64,000 nucleotides of DNA from Flavipsychrobacter sp. (GCA_031292525.1 JARLGY010000019.1:62001-126000); one strand, 5' to 3'; shown: positions 1 through 8,702, numbered from the stretch's first letter. The notes: a model not told the origin generated them from the letters alone. Numbers and translations: made by a program.

Positions 1-2
1 GC

Positions 3-95
3 GACGACGTACGTCACCGCATTCTCAATATTCTCGACGAAACAAGCAATACCGCAGGCAATATTAAAAGTAATTTTACTACAGAGTTTAGATAA
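3..95 (+). CDS. 3' end of an unidentified protein (partial)
   Basis: An open frame enters from the left edge and ends at TAA 93-95, giving about 30 residues that end in NFTTEFR. The residues are mixed and protein-like (DETSNTAGNIKSN), and a strong hairpin terminator follows 38 bp later, which fits the 3' end of a real gene. Too little is present to name a family. Frame 1 also stays open to 132, but it has a less protein-like composition. Confidence 0.4.
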   Translation, partial: DDVRHRILNILDETSNTAGNIKSNFTTEFR

Positions 96-132
96 CTATC
101 AACTAAAATTTCCGGAAACGGAATATATATAG

Positions 133-158
133 AAAAGCCACCAGTCAGGTGGCTTTTT
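133..158 (+). terminator. Intrinsic terminator
   Basis: The stem GCCACC / GGTGGC (137-142 and 148-153) has a 5-nt loop. It is preceded by AAAA and followed by TTTTT, which extends the pairing. It is well placed to end the gene that enters from the left edge. Confidence 0.85.
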
Positions 159-250
159 CATGCAAAAATCTTTAAATAACCTCCACATCTTTATATATTT
201 TCTTAAAGTCTTCTCAGTAAATTGCAGTTTACAGTGCTCCATTTTTGTGT

Positions 251-772
251 ATGAGACTTTACGCTATTGCATATCCCCAACTTGCTGCTAATGATCTGGA
301 GCTAATACAGAAATGTCGCAAAGAAAATAATAGGCTTTATGGTCTTATAGATCCGCATTTCACGTTTATATTTATGGTTAGCGATCAAACTATTTCGTCT
401 TTTACAGCAGAGGTTACCAAACGCTTGAGAGACGTGAAACGCATTCACTTCACATTGAGGTGCGCCACTATTAATAAAGATGCATTCAGCGGTTACTATT
501 TTGCTTTCCTTATACCTGACGAAGGACACAGCAGCATTAAAAAACTACACGACAAGCTGTACAGCTACAAATTATCCAACCACCATAGGCTAGACATCGA
601 TTATATTCCACACATAGAGATAGCAAATTCGCTCGACAAAATAAAAATAAAGCAGTTAGTTGACCAATGGAATGAAACTGATTTTGCTATTACAGGAACT
701 ATTGCATACATCAGTATTATCACTTTTGAAAACGGGATCTTAGAAACCGTAGCTGCAATACCCTTAAAATAA
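251..772 (+). CDS. 2'-5' RNA ligase-like (2H phosphoesterase) family protein
   Basis: A protein of 173 residues with the two-motif layout of the 2H phosphoesterase / 2'-5' RNA ligase superfamily. The first motif is PHFTF (H-F-T-F), near residue 36. The second is PHIEI, near residue 122. The family consensus is HxTx or HxSx at both places, so the second motif keeps its histidine but has Glu instead of Thr/Ser. Members act on cyclic phosphodiesters or 2'-5' bonds of RNA or nucleotides; the substrate here cannot be read. ATG 251 is preferred over the in-frame TTG at 245 because MRLYAIAYP matches the usual N-terminus. The gene stands alone, with a terminator on each side. Confidence 0.8.
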   Translation: MRLYAIAYPQLAANDLELIQKCRKENNRLYGLIDPHFTFIFMVSDQTISSFTAEVTKRLRDVKRIHFTLRCATINKDAFSGYYFAFLIPDEGHSSIKKLHDKLYSYKLSNHHRLDIDYIPHIEIANSLDKIKIKQLVDQWNETDFAITGTIAYISIITFENGILETVAAIPLK

Positions 773-800
773 ATAGCCCCGGCATTGCGGTCGGGGCTAT
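773..800. terminator. Bidirectional hairpin terminator
   Basis: A perfect 9-bp stem, ATAGCCCCG / CGGGGCTAT, has a 10-nt loop. It lies between the convergent genes ending at 772 (+) and 824 (-), so it can serve both. T-rich sequence follows on the + strand. Confidence 0.75.
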
Positions 801-823
801 TATATCTTATCTATCTTGCATTA

Positions 824-1642
824 TTAATTCACTTGAATTACCTGGTAGGCATCTTGGCCGTTTTGCGAAATAGGCTGATAGTAGGTATTATTATACAATA
901 ATACATCCTGCCCATTTATCTGCTGTTCTGTGGCGCCTTGGGGTATTTCTGTAACAATAGCACCAACTGGAGCCGGTACTACGCGGAAAGAATTACCCTG
1001 ATTCACATAAAACGCACCGCCATAATAATAGTAATCCGCATCCCCCAAAGGCACAGTTACATATCCGTTAGGTAGGTAGCTTACAACCGCGCCAACTGGT
1101 GGTGCAACAACTGTATAGCCTGCGCCCGATTGTTCGTAATAAACCCCATTATCATAATAATAAGCCTGGTTTGCGATAGAGAAATATAAAGCATCTGCAG
1201 CCAGCGAAGCGGCAAAATACCCAAATGGATGCCAATAAGGCCCCCATGCATACGGATGGTATGGATGATAAAAATAGGTACCTCCGCCATATATATGGCC
1301 ATAACCATAACCTGTATGATATGGATGGTCTGTAAAACGGACACCGCCACCACGGCCATAGCCGCCACCGTAACCGCCATCATAACCACCACGCCCTGCA
1401 GGAAATGAATGGCTACCTATGTTGCGAGCGCCACCGTTAAAACCTCCTCCTCCAAAGCCACCCCTTCCTGCCGGAGCTGAAGGACGTGAGAAACCCCCAC
1501 CTCCGCCACCGTGGAAGCCGCCGCCACCACCGCCGCCGCCATGGCCAAATCTCTGGGCCATACCATGCTGGGGAAAACAGAATATGGTGAAGGCAAAAAC
1601 ACTAATTATATTTATAAGCTTTATTTTACTGATCGTTTTCAT
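824..1642 (-). CDS. Glycine-rich secreted DUF6515-like protein
   Basis: A protein of 272 residues. The N-terminus is signal-peptide-like: MKTISK, then a hydrophobic stretch ending near AQR at residue 31. A very glycine-rich segment (about 32-110, GGGG and RGG runs) follows, then a His/Tyr/Pro-rich stretch. The C-terminal half has repeated units of the form YYY..GVYY / PPVGAVVSYLPNG, which is the pattern of the DUF6515 family. Its biochemical role is unknown; it is expected in the envelope or outside the cell. It starts 24 bp after the DUF2092-like gene at 1667-2407 and is probably co-transcribed with it. A shared terminator lies just past the stop. Confidence 0.75.
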   Translation of the reverse strand: MKTISKIKLINIISVFAFTIFCFPQHGMAQRFGHGGGGGGGGFHGGGGGGFSRPSAPAGRGGFGGGGFNGGARNIGSHSFPAGRGGYDGGYGGGYGRGGGVRFTDHPYHTGYGYGHIYGGGTYFYHPYHPYAWGPYWHPFGYFAASLAADALYFSIANQAYYYDNGVYYEQSGAGYTVVAPPVGAVVSYLPNGYVTVPLGDADYYYYGGAFYVNQGNSFRVVPAPVGAIVTEIPQGATEQQINGQDVLLYNNTYYQPISQNGQDAYQVIQVN

Positions 1643-1666
1643 GACTATAAATGTTGCTGAGTGAAA

Positions 1667-2407
1667 TTAATTTTTTGCTGATAATGGGGTTAATTTGATT
1701 TTCTTGGCATTTGCAGGAGCCTTGAAGTCAAAAATGCTGTTGGGCAAAACGGGGTTAATTTCCCAATCTGAATAAACAGCTTCGTATTGAGGAGTCATGG
1801 GTTTATTGGTATATATAATAACCAACTTTACAGGCAGGTAAAAAGCATCATTAGCTATCCAGAACTGGAATGTTTTGTCCTTTGAGGTGCCAGCGATGTG
1901 AAAACATTCTTTCCCATCCACCTTTGTCATACCCAGCATAGACAGATTTGTTGCATCGGCCAAAATATCGTCCACAAATGTGGGATACAGAAAATCTGCC
2001 ATAGGGAATACAATGCCGTAATTCTTATTCATATAATCAATCATCTCTACAACACTACCGGGTACTTTGGTGCGTGCGTAGTGATTTTTATCAACGGAGT
2101 AATAGCTTAGGGTTTGTCCGTTGTACGACATATACCTGTTACCCTTATCACCTTCAGAACGTATAAGCAGCTTATCAGAACCGCCTACATAAACATGTTC
2201 CACATCCGAATGCTTTACAAGCCCAAGGTCGGGGGTTGCAACGTCGTAACAAGACTTTACTGTAGCGCTACAGGATTTCAGATCTCCTATCATTGCGCTC
2301 ATCCGGTCGAGCAGAGATACTGCCACGGTATCAATATTGCGCGATTGTGCTTTTACCTGCACCGATAAAATGCAAATGAAAAGAAGAAAAAGTGTGCTTT
2401 TTTTCAT
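1667..2407 (-). CDS. DUF2092-like periplasmic protein
   Basis: A protein of 246 residues with a clear signal peptide (MKKSTLFLLFICILSVQVKAQ). The mature part resembles DUF2092, a family with a LolA/LolB-like fold: an early SCSATVKSCYD strand region, KLLIRSEGD, MSYNGQTLSYYS, then GKECFHIAGT and FWIANDAFYLPVKL. Related proteins are exported and thought to hold hydrophobic ligands or lipids, but no activity is established. It is first in a two-gene unit with the glycine-rich DUF6515-like gene, which suggests both work in the envelope. The family name is a recognition by pattern only. Confidence 0.7.
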   Translation of the reverse strand: MKKSTLFLLFICILSVQVKAQSRNIDTVAVSLLDRMSAMIGDLKSCSATVKSCYDVATPDLGLVKHSDVEHVYVGGSDKLLIRSEGDKGNRYMSYNGQTLSYYSVDKNHYARTKVPGSVVEMIDYMNKNYGIVFPMADFLYPTFVDDILADATNLSMLGMTKVDGKECFHIAGTSKDKTFQFWIANDAFYLPVKLVIIYTNKPMTPQYEAVYSDWEINPVLPNSIFDFKAPANAKKIKLTPLSAKN

Positions 2408-2802
2408 GGTGTGTTTGTTTTGCTATTTGGTGTATCGAAATTAAATGAAATGCTGAGGTTTGAAAATGATACGAGTCATGTTTATCAAAACTTTATCAGG
2501 GCTAGAGGGGGGTTAGAAGTTCCAGTATATATAACTGAATGCCACAATAAACTCATGCTAAAACTGTGCCACATTCCTATTAGCTCACGCATACGAAATG
2601 TTATAATTTCCTGGCGTTTACAGGAATGAAAAACCAATTCCTGACCACTATTTCTTACACATACTTCATGAACTTAATGTAGGTTTATAAATTCCCTCTT
2701 CCCGGCGAGTCTGTAAAACCTAACGGTATTGATATTTTTATCTGTACATTAGACCACAAAAAATAGCGCGTTACAATCACCATATAATTACTACATACCA
2801 AT
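2408..2802. other. Intergenic region with no recognised gene
   Basis: This 395-bp AT-rich spacer separates divergent genes. A 72-codon open frame at 2411-2629 (+) exists, but it begins 3 bp from the start of the opposite gene and has no recognisable protein content. No terminator, repeat or clear TAnnTTTG box was found on either strand. Confidence 0.5.
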
Positions 2803-3852
2803 ATGTCAAATAGCAAAGTACATCTAGGAATAATAAAAGATTTGTTGGCATTGAAAGTTACTGAAGCCAATATGCTCCGAGATAATGGCACCATTCCATT
2901 AACAGTAAATTTTGATAATGGCATGTCTGCCCTATTAGACATGAGCCATCCTCGCGCGGCAGTTTGGGCAAATATGATAAGCCGCCTGCAACGTAATAAC
3001 CAGCCGACATATATTGAAATTGATGCAGATACTGATATGATAACCAGGTTATGCATACCTATTGCGACAAAGGTTATAGCTATAAGGACTAACGCTGAAG
3101 GTACCGTAGAAGTAGCGCTGAGTGCATCTGATGCGTTGTATTTCCTGCATAGCGATGCTCCTGATTTTGACAAGTTGCATCATGCCATACAGCAAGCAAA
3201 AGATACAGGCACAACAATACTCGTCACAGCAACATTCCATAATTTTGATATTGTTGATGTCAGAGCGCTTCCCCAATTCGTTGCCAGCCAGGGGCCTTTT
3301 GGCCCATTACCCGATCCCGAGCCTATAGTGCCTGTTTCGCAGGAAAGATGCATGGAACTTTTCAACATGGTAAGTGCTGAGACCTGTGTAACAGGTTCAA
3401 TGAAGTCTCCATGCATAGCATACAAATACCCCTATAGCGGTTGCAATGTAAGGGCGCACCTTATGTGTTACATGATGAGAGCAGCCGGAGCAACACCGGA
3501 AAAGATGTGGATATCCCCCGGACTCCGTGCCAAAACATCCAATGCCCCTCAGTGCATGGTGGGATGGGGATGGCATGTTGCACCCACACTACTGGTAATA
3601 CAGCCTGGTGGTGCTCTTGAAAAAATGGTACTCGATCCTTCCCTATGCGATGGGCCAGTTACAGTAGCATATTGGAAATCACTGCAAGGCAACCCCAATG
3701 CAACCCTGACACCTGCTCAATGGGAGGGCTATAATTTTCTGGCAAAAGGGACTGCCACCCAACAGGAAGCAGATGACGAAATGGAAAACTATAGGGAGTG
3801 GCTGACCGATTTATGGAGAGAAAGCCCACCACCTTATAAATGTCCACAGTAG
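2803..3852 (+). CDS. Protein-glutaminase-like deamidase (Cys-His-Asp)
   Basis: A protein of 349 residues. The C-terminal half matches the protein-glutaminase family, typified by the Chryseobacterium proteolyticum enzyme that deamidates side-chain glutamine in proteins. The catalytic-triad signatures appear in the right order: Cys214 in YSGCNVRAHLM, His258 in GWGWHVAPTL, and Asp278 in MVLDPSL. Residues 1-170 form a separate domain that takes the place of the secreted enzymes' pro-region. A proline-rich hinge (PFGPLPDPEPIVP) precedes the catalytic part. No signal peptide or transmembrane segment is visible, which is unusual because characterised family members are secreted. A DUF2165 membrane-protein gene follows 63 bp later on the same strand. 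Confidence 0.75.
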   Translation: MSNSKVHLGIIKDLLALKVTEANMLRDNGTIPLTVNFDNGMSALLDMSHPRAAVWANMISRLQRNNQPTYIEIDADTDMITRLCIPIATKVIAIRTNAEGTVEVALSASDALYFLHSDAPDFDKLHHAIQQAKDTGTTILVTATFHNFDIVDVRALPQFVASQGPFGPLPDPEPIVPVSQERCMELFNMVSAETCVTGSMKSPCIAYKYPYSGCNVRAHLMCYMMRAAGATPEKMWISPGLRAKTSNAPQCMVGWGWHVAPTLLVIQPGGALEKMVLDPSLCDGPVTVAYWKSLQGNPNATLTPAQWEGYNFLAKGTATQQEADDEMENYREWLTDLWRESPPPYKCPQ

Positions 3853-3915
3853 ATAAATAATTACCTCCGTGGTTTTATATTGCTTCCTATTTATCCAATT
3901 ATTAACCAGCATAAA

Positions 3916-4422
3916 ATGTACCCCACCACTTATCTGTTCCGCATTGCTCAGACCATTTCGGTATTTGCCGTTGGTACTATGGCACTATTAATTGTAGTAG
4001 GTAACACTACCGATTATTATACCAATTACCACTTTGTGGAACATGTAATGAAAATGGATACAATATTTCCAAGTAGCAGCATTCTTTACCGCAGTATCAA
4101 CAGTATGTTTCTTTATCATGCCGGATATATTTCCATCATTATACTGGAGGCAACAATGGCATTTTGCTGTTTAAAAGGCAGCTGGCTGTTGCTTAAAAAC
4201 TTCAAAAATGATGCAACGGTCTTTTATACTTCTAAGAACTGGGCTGTAGCAGGACTTATTATTGGTATTGTTATCTGGTTCCTGGGGTTTGAGGTAATTG
4301 GCGGTGAATGGTTTGCAATGTGGCAAAGCCCTACCTGGAATGGGTTGGGCAGTGCGGAGCGCATTGTTAGTTTTCTCGTTTTGGTCTTGATCTCATTGCA
4401 GATCAAAGAAACCAGCCATTAA
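3916..4422 (+). CDS. DUF2165 family small membrane protein
   Basis: A protein of 168 residues with about four hydrophobic segments (near 12-30, 70-90, 112-132 and 150-165). It has the DUF2165 pattern of NxTDYxxNxxFVxHVxxMDTIFP between the first two helices. The function of the family is unknown; it is a predicted inner-membrane protein. ATG 3916 is chosen over TTG 3880 because family members begin just before the first helix. It lies 63 bp after the protein-glutaminase-like gene, so co-transcription is possible. Confidence 0.75.
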   Translation: MYPTTYLFRIAQTISVFAVGTMALLIVVGNTTDYYTNYHFVEHVMKMDTIFPSSSILYRSINSMFLYHAGYISIIILEATMAFCCLKGSWLLLKNFKNDATVFYTSKNWAVAGLIIGIVIWFLGFEVIGGEWFAMWQSPTWNGLGSAERIVSFLVLVLISLQIKETSH

Positions 4423-4458
4423 TAAACTATCACACAGGCGTATTTACGGCAAGGATTT

Positions 4459-5439
4459 TCATTTATCCTTTACGCTTATATTGGTAAATGGCGAAGTTTC
4501 TCTGAAAGCAACAGTATCAGCCGCTGTGTTTGCAACAAACACGGCCAATCTGCCATTTGTAAAACTATCGTTATGAATTGCCTCTGGCTTTATAGCCAGG
4601 GCCGATCCATCAGAAGGTATTCTAAAGGTGGTAAATATAATTTTAGGTATCTTATCTTCTGGATCTTTAACCTTGTGTCCTAATGTAACTTTCGCCTCAC
4701 AAAATATCTGGCCGTCCTTGGTGGGTCTGGGCAGAAAAATATGTGGAAATGGGTGATGCTCTACAAACAAGCCTCCACCACCAAAAGGTGACATAGCGTA
4801 GTTGCGTATATAATCTGGTAACGATGTATTGTACTCCATGCCAAAAAGTACCTGGTTGAATCCTATACAAAACTCTTCATTTGGCGTAAGGAGTTTAGCA
4901 CCGTAAAAGGCAAGTGTTTGATGATAGTCTGGATGGCTCACATCCAGCACCGGTAAGGTTACTGTCTTTTCATTTACATATAGCGACCCCGTGCTGCCAA
5001 ATACATTAGCAGATTCATCAAGGCTCGGCACCATTCCGCCATCTTTGCTGCTCACCCAGTTGGCACGTAGGGTTGCGGCGTTACCATCTTTAGGTTTCGA
5101 AGCTTTTCTTTCCAGGTCCACCAATTGCTCTATCAACGATTGTTGTGTGCATTTTTCTTCTATTAACCTAACACCTGTTCCTGTACCAGGCGTTAGAGCT
5201 ACTTTAGTGCCAGGGCGAATGGGCCCATAAATAGCCGTGGTCGTCATCAAAGGAACACCCTCGGGGCTTTGCCTTAAAACAACAGCATCATTTAAAAATT
5301 CTATATTTTCAACCAGGTCTTCTTGCGTAATATCAACAGCAACCGTTTGCCATTTTCGTTGATCACGTATTTTTTTTATGTCCTCTTCAGATATTCTTTT
5401 TGAGGGTTCTGTATACGAACTTCTAACTACGTGACTCAT
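4459..5439 (-). CDS. Hypothetical protein, 326 residues
   Basis: The family is not recognised. The protein is soluble in composition, with no signal peptide or membrane segment. Visible features are a charged N-terminus (RISEEDIKKIRDQRKWQ), a segment rich in Pro and Gly (GPIRPGTKVALTPGTGTGV), a His-rich stretch (FVEHHPFPHIFLP) near residue 228, and a C-terminal beta-like region. The length, codon use and lack of an overlapping alternative support a real gene. It is convergent with the DUF2165 gene and divergent from the methyltransferase gene, so its neighbours give no hint of function. Confidence 0.65.
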   Translation of the reverse strand: MSHVVRSSYTEPSKRISEEDIKKIRDQRKWQTVAVDITQEDLVENIEFLNDAVVLRQSPEGVPLMTTTAIYGPIRPGTKVALTPGTGTGVRLIEEKCTQQSLIEQLVDLERKASKPKDGNAATLRANWVSSKDGGMVPSLDESANVFGSTGSLYVNEKTVTLPVLDVSHPDYHQTLAFYGAKLLTPNEEFCIGFNQVLFGMEYNTSLPDYIRNYAMSPFGGGGLFVEHHPFPHIFLPRPTKDGQIFCEAKVTLGHKVKDPEDKIPKIIFTTFRIPSDGSALAIKPEAIHNDSFTNGRLAVFVANTAADTVAFRETSPFTNISVKDK

Positions 5440-5673
5440 TTGCTGTTTGCATTAAGTGATTTAAGATTGTAGCGGGTATTACTGGTTAAATATAGTGTGT
5501 TTTCCTGAATGATATACTTGAAGCGTGCGGGGTTTGGCATTCGATGGGAATAATGTGAAGTGTATTTCAGGCAATTAGAAAAAACTGGGCAGACATTCAT
5601 ATATAATCCCATAGTACCTTCGCTGCCAAGAGCTTTGCGCATTTTAAAACTGACCAAGTAAATAAGCACATTG

Positions 5674-6297
5674 ATGGACACTGGAATCGAAAAACCGGAA
5701 TTTTGGGAATCTGCCTTTAGCGAAAAAAAAGAAATGTGGGGCTTCGAGCCAGCGAAATCTGCAATACTGACCAGGGATTTTTTCATTGAAAAAACAATGA
5801 AAAATATTTTGATACCAGGAATTGGTTATGGGCGAAATGCGCAAATTTTCATAGATACTGGGATGTCTGTAACAGGGATTGAGATATCAAGTACCGCTAT
5901 TGACATGGCAAGAAAACATTATGGCAATAGTATGACCATATTTCATGGCTCCGTAACAGATATGCCATTTGATACGTGCAAGTATGATGGCATCTTTTGT
6001 TATGCCCTAATTCACTTACTTAATGATGGTGAACGAAAAAAGCTTATTCTCGACTGCTATAATCAGCTAACAGATGGAGGTTACATGGTTTTTACGGTCA
6101 TTTCAAAAGAGGCTTCGACATACGGACAAGGCAAATTTATCAGTAAGGATCGCTACGAAATCTTCGAAGGGGTTAATATGTTTTTTTATGACCGGGAATC
6201 TATAACGGCAGAGTTTAGTAAAGCAGGATTATTCGAAATCACAGAAGTCACCGAGAACTATCCATTTTTCTTAATTAAATGTAAGCGGTCACAATAA
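5674..6297 (+). CDS. Class I SAM-dependent methyltransferase
   Basis: A protein of 207 residues. Motif I is ILIPGIGYGRNA (near 48-59), which binds S-adenosylmethionine. Motif post-I is VTGIEIS. The acidic loop is GSVTDMPFD, and motif IV-like sequence is YDGIFCYALIHLL. The compact size and the N-terminal EFWESAFSEKKEMWGFEPAKSA resemble the TehB/thiol-methyltransferase-like group of small-molecule methyltransferases; the substrate is unknown. ATG 5674 directly follows TTG 5671 and is the better start. The gene appears to be monocistronic. Confidence 0.85.
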   Translation: MDTGIEKPEFWESAFSEKKEMWGFEPAKSAILTRDFFIEKTMKNILIPGIGYGRNAQIFIDTGMSVTGIEISSTAIDMARKHYGNSMTIFHGSVTDMPFDTCKYDGIFCYALIHLLNDGERKKLILDCYNQLTDGGYMVFTVISKEASTYGQGKFISKDRYEIFEGVNMFFYDRESITAEFSKAGLFEITEVTENYPFFLIKCKRSQ

Positions 6298-6333
6298 AAG
6301 ACCTTATAAGGATTGCCAAGATGCGTGAAGAAC

Positions 6334-6401
6334 CTTTGGGGTATAAACTATCCACGAACCGGATTATGGACGATTTAGATTGCTGATCTAAATCCCCAAA
6401 G
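6334..6401. terminator. Nested inverted repeats between convergent genes
   Basis: An outer pair, CTTTGGGG (6334-6341) / CCCCAAAG (6394-6401), encloses a perfect inner hairpin, GATTTAGA / TCTAAATC (6372-6379 and 6387-6394), with a 7-nt loop. It lies between convergent stops at 6297 and 6420. There is no long T-run, so it could be a terminator or simply a structured spacer. Confidence 0.4.
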
Positions 6402-6419
6402 AACTTTTCGCTAATCAAA

Positions 6420-7286
6420 CTAGATAAACGCTGCTTTGCCATCAGTAATAAAGTTGAATAGATAGTTTTTTATGACAATATCCCAACCCCTATTAGTGCA
6501 TGTTTCGTAACATTCTTTTCCGGGAACTAGACCTTCGTGTGTAAAATGGAGAACAGTTTTATCGCCTTTGGTGGTTATCTCAAAAACAATTTTTGTATTT
6601 GTCCATTCATGCTTGTCTTTTTGCAGCCAACTCAGTTCGCTTTCAGTAACAAGCCAAACAACTTTTCTGTCAGGAATAATTTCGATTAATTTCTGTTTTG
6701 AATAGTGCGCGCCCGGATGGCGAATAACAAATTCATCATTCAATTTAGTACTGTTTCCTATAAGGTCTTTGCCACCCCACCATTTTGCCACATCTTCCGT
6801 AATAGCTTTGAAAACCTCTTGGGTAAATCTGTCAAGCTCAATAGTTGCGGTGAAGTCTTTCTTTGCGGTAACATAATTGTAAAATAACTCTTTAATGGTC
6901 ATCTCGCATATCTCAGCTAATTTATCCGCTTCATGCTCAAGAACAACACCATCGTAAGTAAATCTGAGTGCGGTATTATTACCATGCGGTATTAACTCAA
7001 AAATGAATTTAGTACCTGTCCAATCATAGTTATCTGTTTTACGTACACTTTCGGTGGTGATCCAAACTACTTTATTATTGGGCACAAATTCAACCACCTT
7101 ATTTTTTGAATAATGCCCGTTCCCTGTCTTAAATACAAACTCGGTACCAGGTTTAATTCTTTCTCCTTCAAATTCTTCAGGCCACCATTTTGAAAGATCA
7201 ATGACATGTTCAAAAACATCTTTCGGCGATTTTGCAACCTCAATTTCTACTGTATAATTTGCTGCTTTGTAATTTTTCTCTGGCAT
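6420..7286 (-). CDS. Tandem two-domain SRPBCC (AHSA1/START-like) protein
   Basis: A protein of 288 residues made of two SRPBCC/AHSA1-like helix-grip domains, about 10-140 and 142-288. Each has the recurrent marks of the group: a WW after the first helix (LSKWWPEEF and VAKWWGGKD), VVWxxTES, a WTxTKxxFE strand, and T-x-L-x-FT-x-GxV near the end. The fold binds hydrophobic ligands or acts as an Hsp90 co-chaperone-like or polyketide-cyclase-like module; no ligand can be assigned. It lies 43 bp after a single-domain relative (7330-7779), and an AraC regulator follows upstream, so the three probably form one unit. Confidence 0.85.
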   Translation of the reverse strand: MPEKNYKAANYTVEIEVAKSPKDVFEHVIDLSKWWPEEFEGERIKPGTEFVFKTGNGHYSKNKVVEFVPNNKVVWITTESVRKTDNYDWTGTKFIFELIPHGNNTALRFTYDGVVLEHEADKLAEICEMTIKELFYNYVTAKKDFTATIELDRFTQEVFKAITEDVAKWWGGKDLIGNSTKLNDEFVIRHPGAHYSKQKLIEIIPDRKVVWLVTESELSWLQKDKHEWTNTKIVFEITTKGDKTVLHFTHEGLVPGKECYETCTNRGWDIVIKNYLFNFITDGKAAFI

Positions 7287-7329
7287 TTTCTTATTAACTT
7301 TTTTCCGTCATCGAATACTGAATAGAAAA

Positions 7330-7779
7330 TTATTTAGTAGGAGCCCTAAAAACTCCTTTCCCAGTAGTTAAATAAGAAAATAAGCTTGTTTTGATCCAGT
7401 GTGTCCAGCCGGGTTCACAGTCCTTGTAACACTCCACATCGGGTGTTAGGCCTTCATGTGTAAAGGTGAGTTCTGTTTCACCGTTGCGTTCATTGAGATC
7501 AAAAATCAACCTGGTATTAGCCCATTCTTTTTTATCAGAATACCAGGGCATATTGCAATCTGTAACCAACCAAACAACTTTTTTACCAGGGATCAATTCT
7601 GTTACCGTAAAGTTGAAGAATGAATCTCCGCCCATCTTTACGATAAAAGTATCATTTTGTTTTTCTGCGCTTCCGGTAAAGGTTACTCCCCACCACTCCG
7701 GCACATTGCTTATTTTTTTGATGGCCTCGCCTGCACTGATCTTTGCGGTGATACTGCTGCTAAAATTGTTCTGTTCCAT
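7330..7779 (-). CDS. SRPBCC (AHSA1-like) domain protein
   Basis: A protein of 149 residues with one SRPBCC domain: AGEAIKKISNVPEWWGVTF, KKVVWLVTDCNMPWYSDKKEW, TRLIFDL, then TELTFTHEGL and CYKDCEPGWTHWI. It is closely similar in motif order to the second domain of the gene at 6420-7286 and to the genes at 40019 and 40646, so these are probably paralogues. A TAnnTTTG -7 box lies 17 bp upstream of its ATG. The likely role is ligand binding in the cytoplasm; the ligand is unknown. Confidence 0.85.
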   Translation of the reverse strand: MEQNNFSSSITAKISAGEAIKKISNVPEWWGVTFTGSAEKQNDTFIVKMGGDSFFNFTVTELIPGKKVVWLVTDCNMPWYSDKKEWANTRLIFDLNERNGETELTFTHEGLTPDVECYKDCEPGWTHWIKTSLFSYLTTGKGVFRAPTK

Positions 7780-7795
7780 TTTGTTTGTTTTTAAA

Positions 7796-7803
7796 CAAAG
7801 GTA
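7796..7803 (-). promoter_or_regulatory. Candidate -7 box (TACCTTTG) for SRPBCC operon
   Basis: TACCTTTG on the minus strand matches the Bacteroidota -7 consensus TAnnTTTG and lies 17 bp before the ATG at 7779. No good -33 TTTG was found at the usual distance. Confidence 0.45.
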
Positions 7804-7840
7804 GAATCATGGAAACCCGTTGTATTGTACAAATCGGAAC

Positions 7841-8671
7841 TCAACTGGTATAGTGTTTGGTGGCGAGTTCGTTCATGCTGTTTTGAAGATCGCTAGGGGT
7901 GAACCCGGTGAACCTTTTAAATGCCCTGATAAAATGCGATTGATCGTGGTAATAATAGTAAATATGGTCTTTTAAGGTTTGTAATTGTGCACCAGTTGAA
8001 TATACCTGGTAAAATTGTTTGAAGCGGATTATTTCAGCAAGGTTCTTGGGTCCTGTGCCTAAGCGTTCTGAAAATTTTCTATGAAGCCATCGCGACGTGT
8101 AGCCGGTTTCTTTTTCAAGTTGTGCTATGCTTATTAGACCTTTGGCCGCTGATATACGATCGATACAATAATCGAATATTGGATCAACAGAGGATTTTTC
8201 CAGTTGTTTGATCAGAAAATGTTGCAGAAGTTTCAATTTCACATCTAAGGTATTTGCCTCAGTAAGTTGCAATTGAAGTTCTTTTGCATAGTTTCCAATC
8301 AAGTCTTCCAACTCTACTATCTCATTTTTAACTGCAGTATATGATAAGCGAAATAAACGATAAGCTCCAAGCGGGTTGAGTTCGATAATTATGGTGCCGG
8401 TCTGCGCGTCTTCCTGCGGATCAAGCAGGACAGGCGCATCTATCAGGCCTGATAAACTCAACTTATTTTCACTTTGGACAAAGGCTTTATCTGCGATACG
8501 TGCTACGATGCCATTGCAATAAGTAAGGGTTAATTTAAAATTTGCATTTGGAACGATTAGCTTATTATCCAGCACGGGTAAGCGGCCACTACTTTCGAAT
8601 ACATACATTTTAGCAACGTACGGTCTTAGTATAGGATGAGGCGTGACCGGATTGAATTGGAACGCTGTCAT
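7841..8671 (-). CDS. AraC family transcriptional regulator with DUF6597-like N-terminus
   Basis: A protein of 276 residues. The N-terminal 160 residues resemble the DUF6597-type sensor domain found in this AraC group (HPILRPYVAKMYVFES, VPNANFKLTLTY, PLGAYRLFRLS). The C-terminal two helix-turn-helix units span about 175-270 and include LEKETGYTSRWLHRKFSERLG and FIRAFKRFTGFTPSDLQ, the usual end of an AraC DNA-binding domain. It ends 61 bp before the SRPBCC gene at 7779, reads in the same direction, and is a candidate regulator of that pair. Its inducer is unknown. Confidence 0.85.
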   Translation of the reverse strand: MTAFQFNPVTPHPILRPYVAKMYVFESSGRLPVLDNKLIVPNANFKLTLTYCNGIVARIADKAFVQSENKLSLSGLIDAPVLLDPQEDAQTGTIIIELNPLGAYRLFRLSYTAVKNEIVELEDLIGNYAKELQLQLTEANTLDVKLKLLQHFLIKQLEKSSVDPIFDYCIDRISAAKGLISIAQLEKETGYTSRWLHRKFSERLGTGPKNLAEIIRFKQFYQVYSTGAQLQTLKDHIYYYYHDQSHFIRAFKRFTGFTPSDLQNSMNELATKHYTS

Positions 8672-8702
8672 TTAATTCTCCCAAATAGGTATTGCAATTA
8701 CC

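Noticed and set aside
1419-1664. Proline-rich plus-strand open frame (PPPPKPP runs)
   Set aside because: It is the antisense image of the glycine-rich segment of the gene at 824-1642.
2411-2629. 72-codon plus-strand open frame
   Set aside because: It begins 3 bp from the start of the opposite DUF2092-like gene and its translation looks random; treated as promoter-spacer sequence.
5436-5786. 116-codon minus-strand open frame between the unknown gene and the methyltransferase
   Set aside because: It overlaps the start of the well-supported methyltransferase gene on the other strand by more than 100 bp, and its translation has no recognisable pattern.
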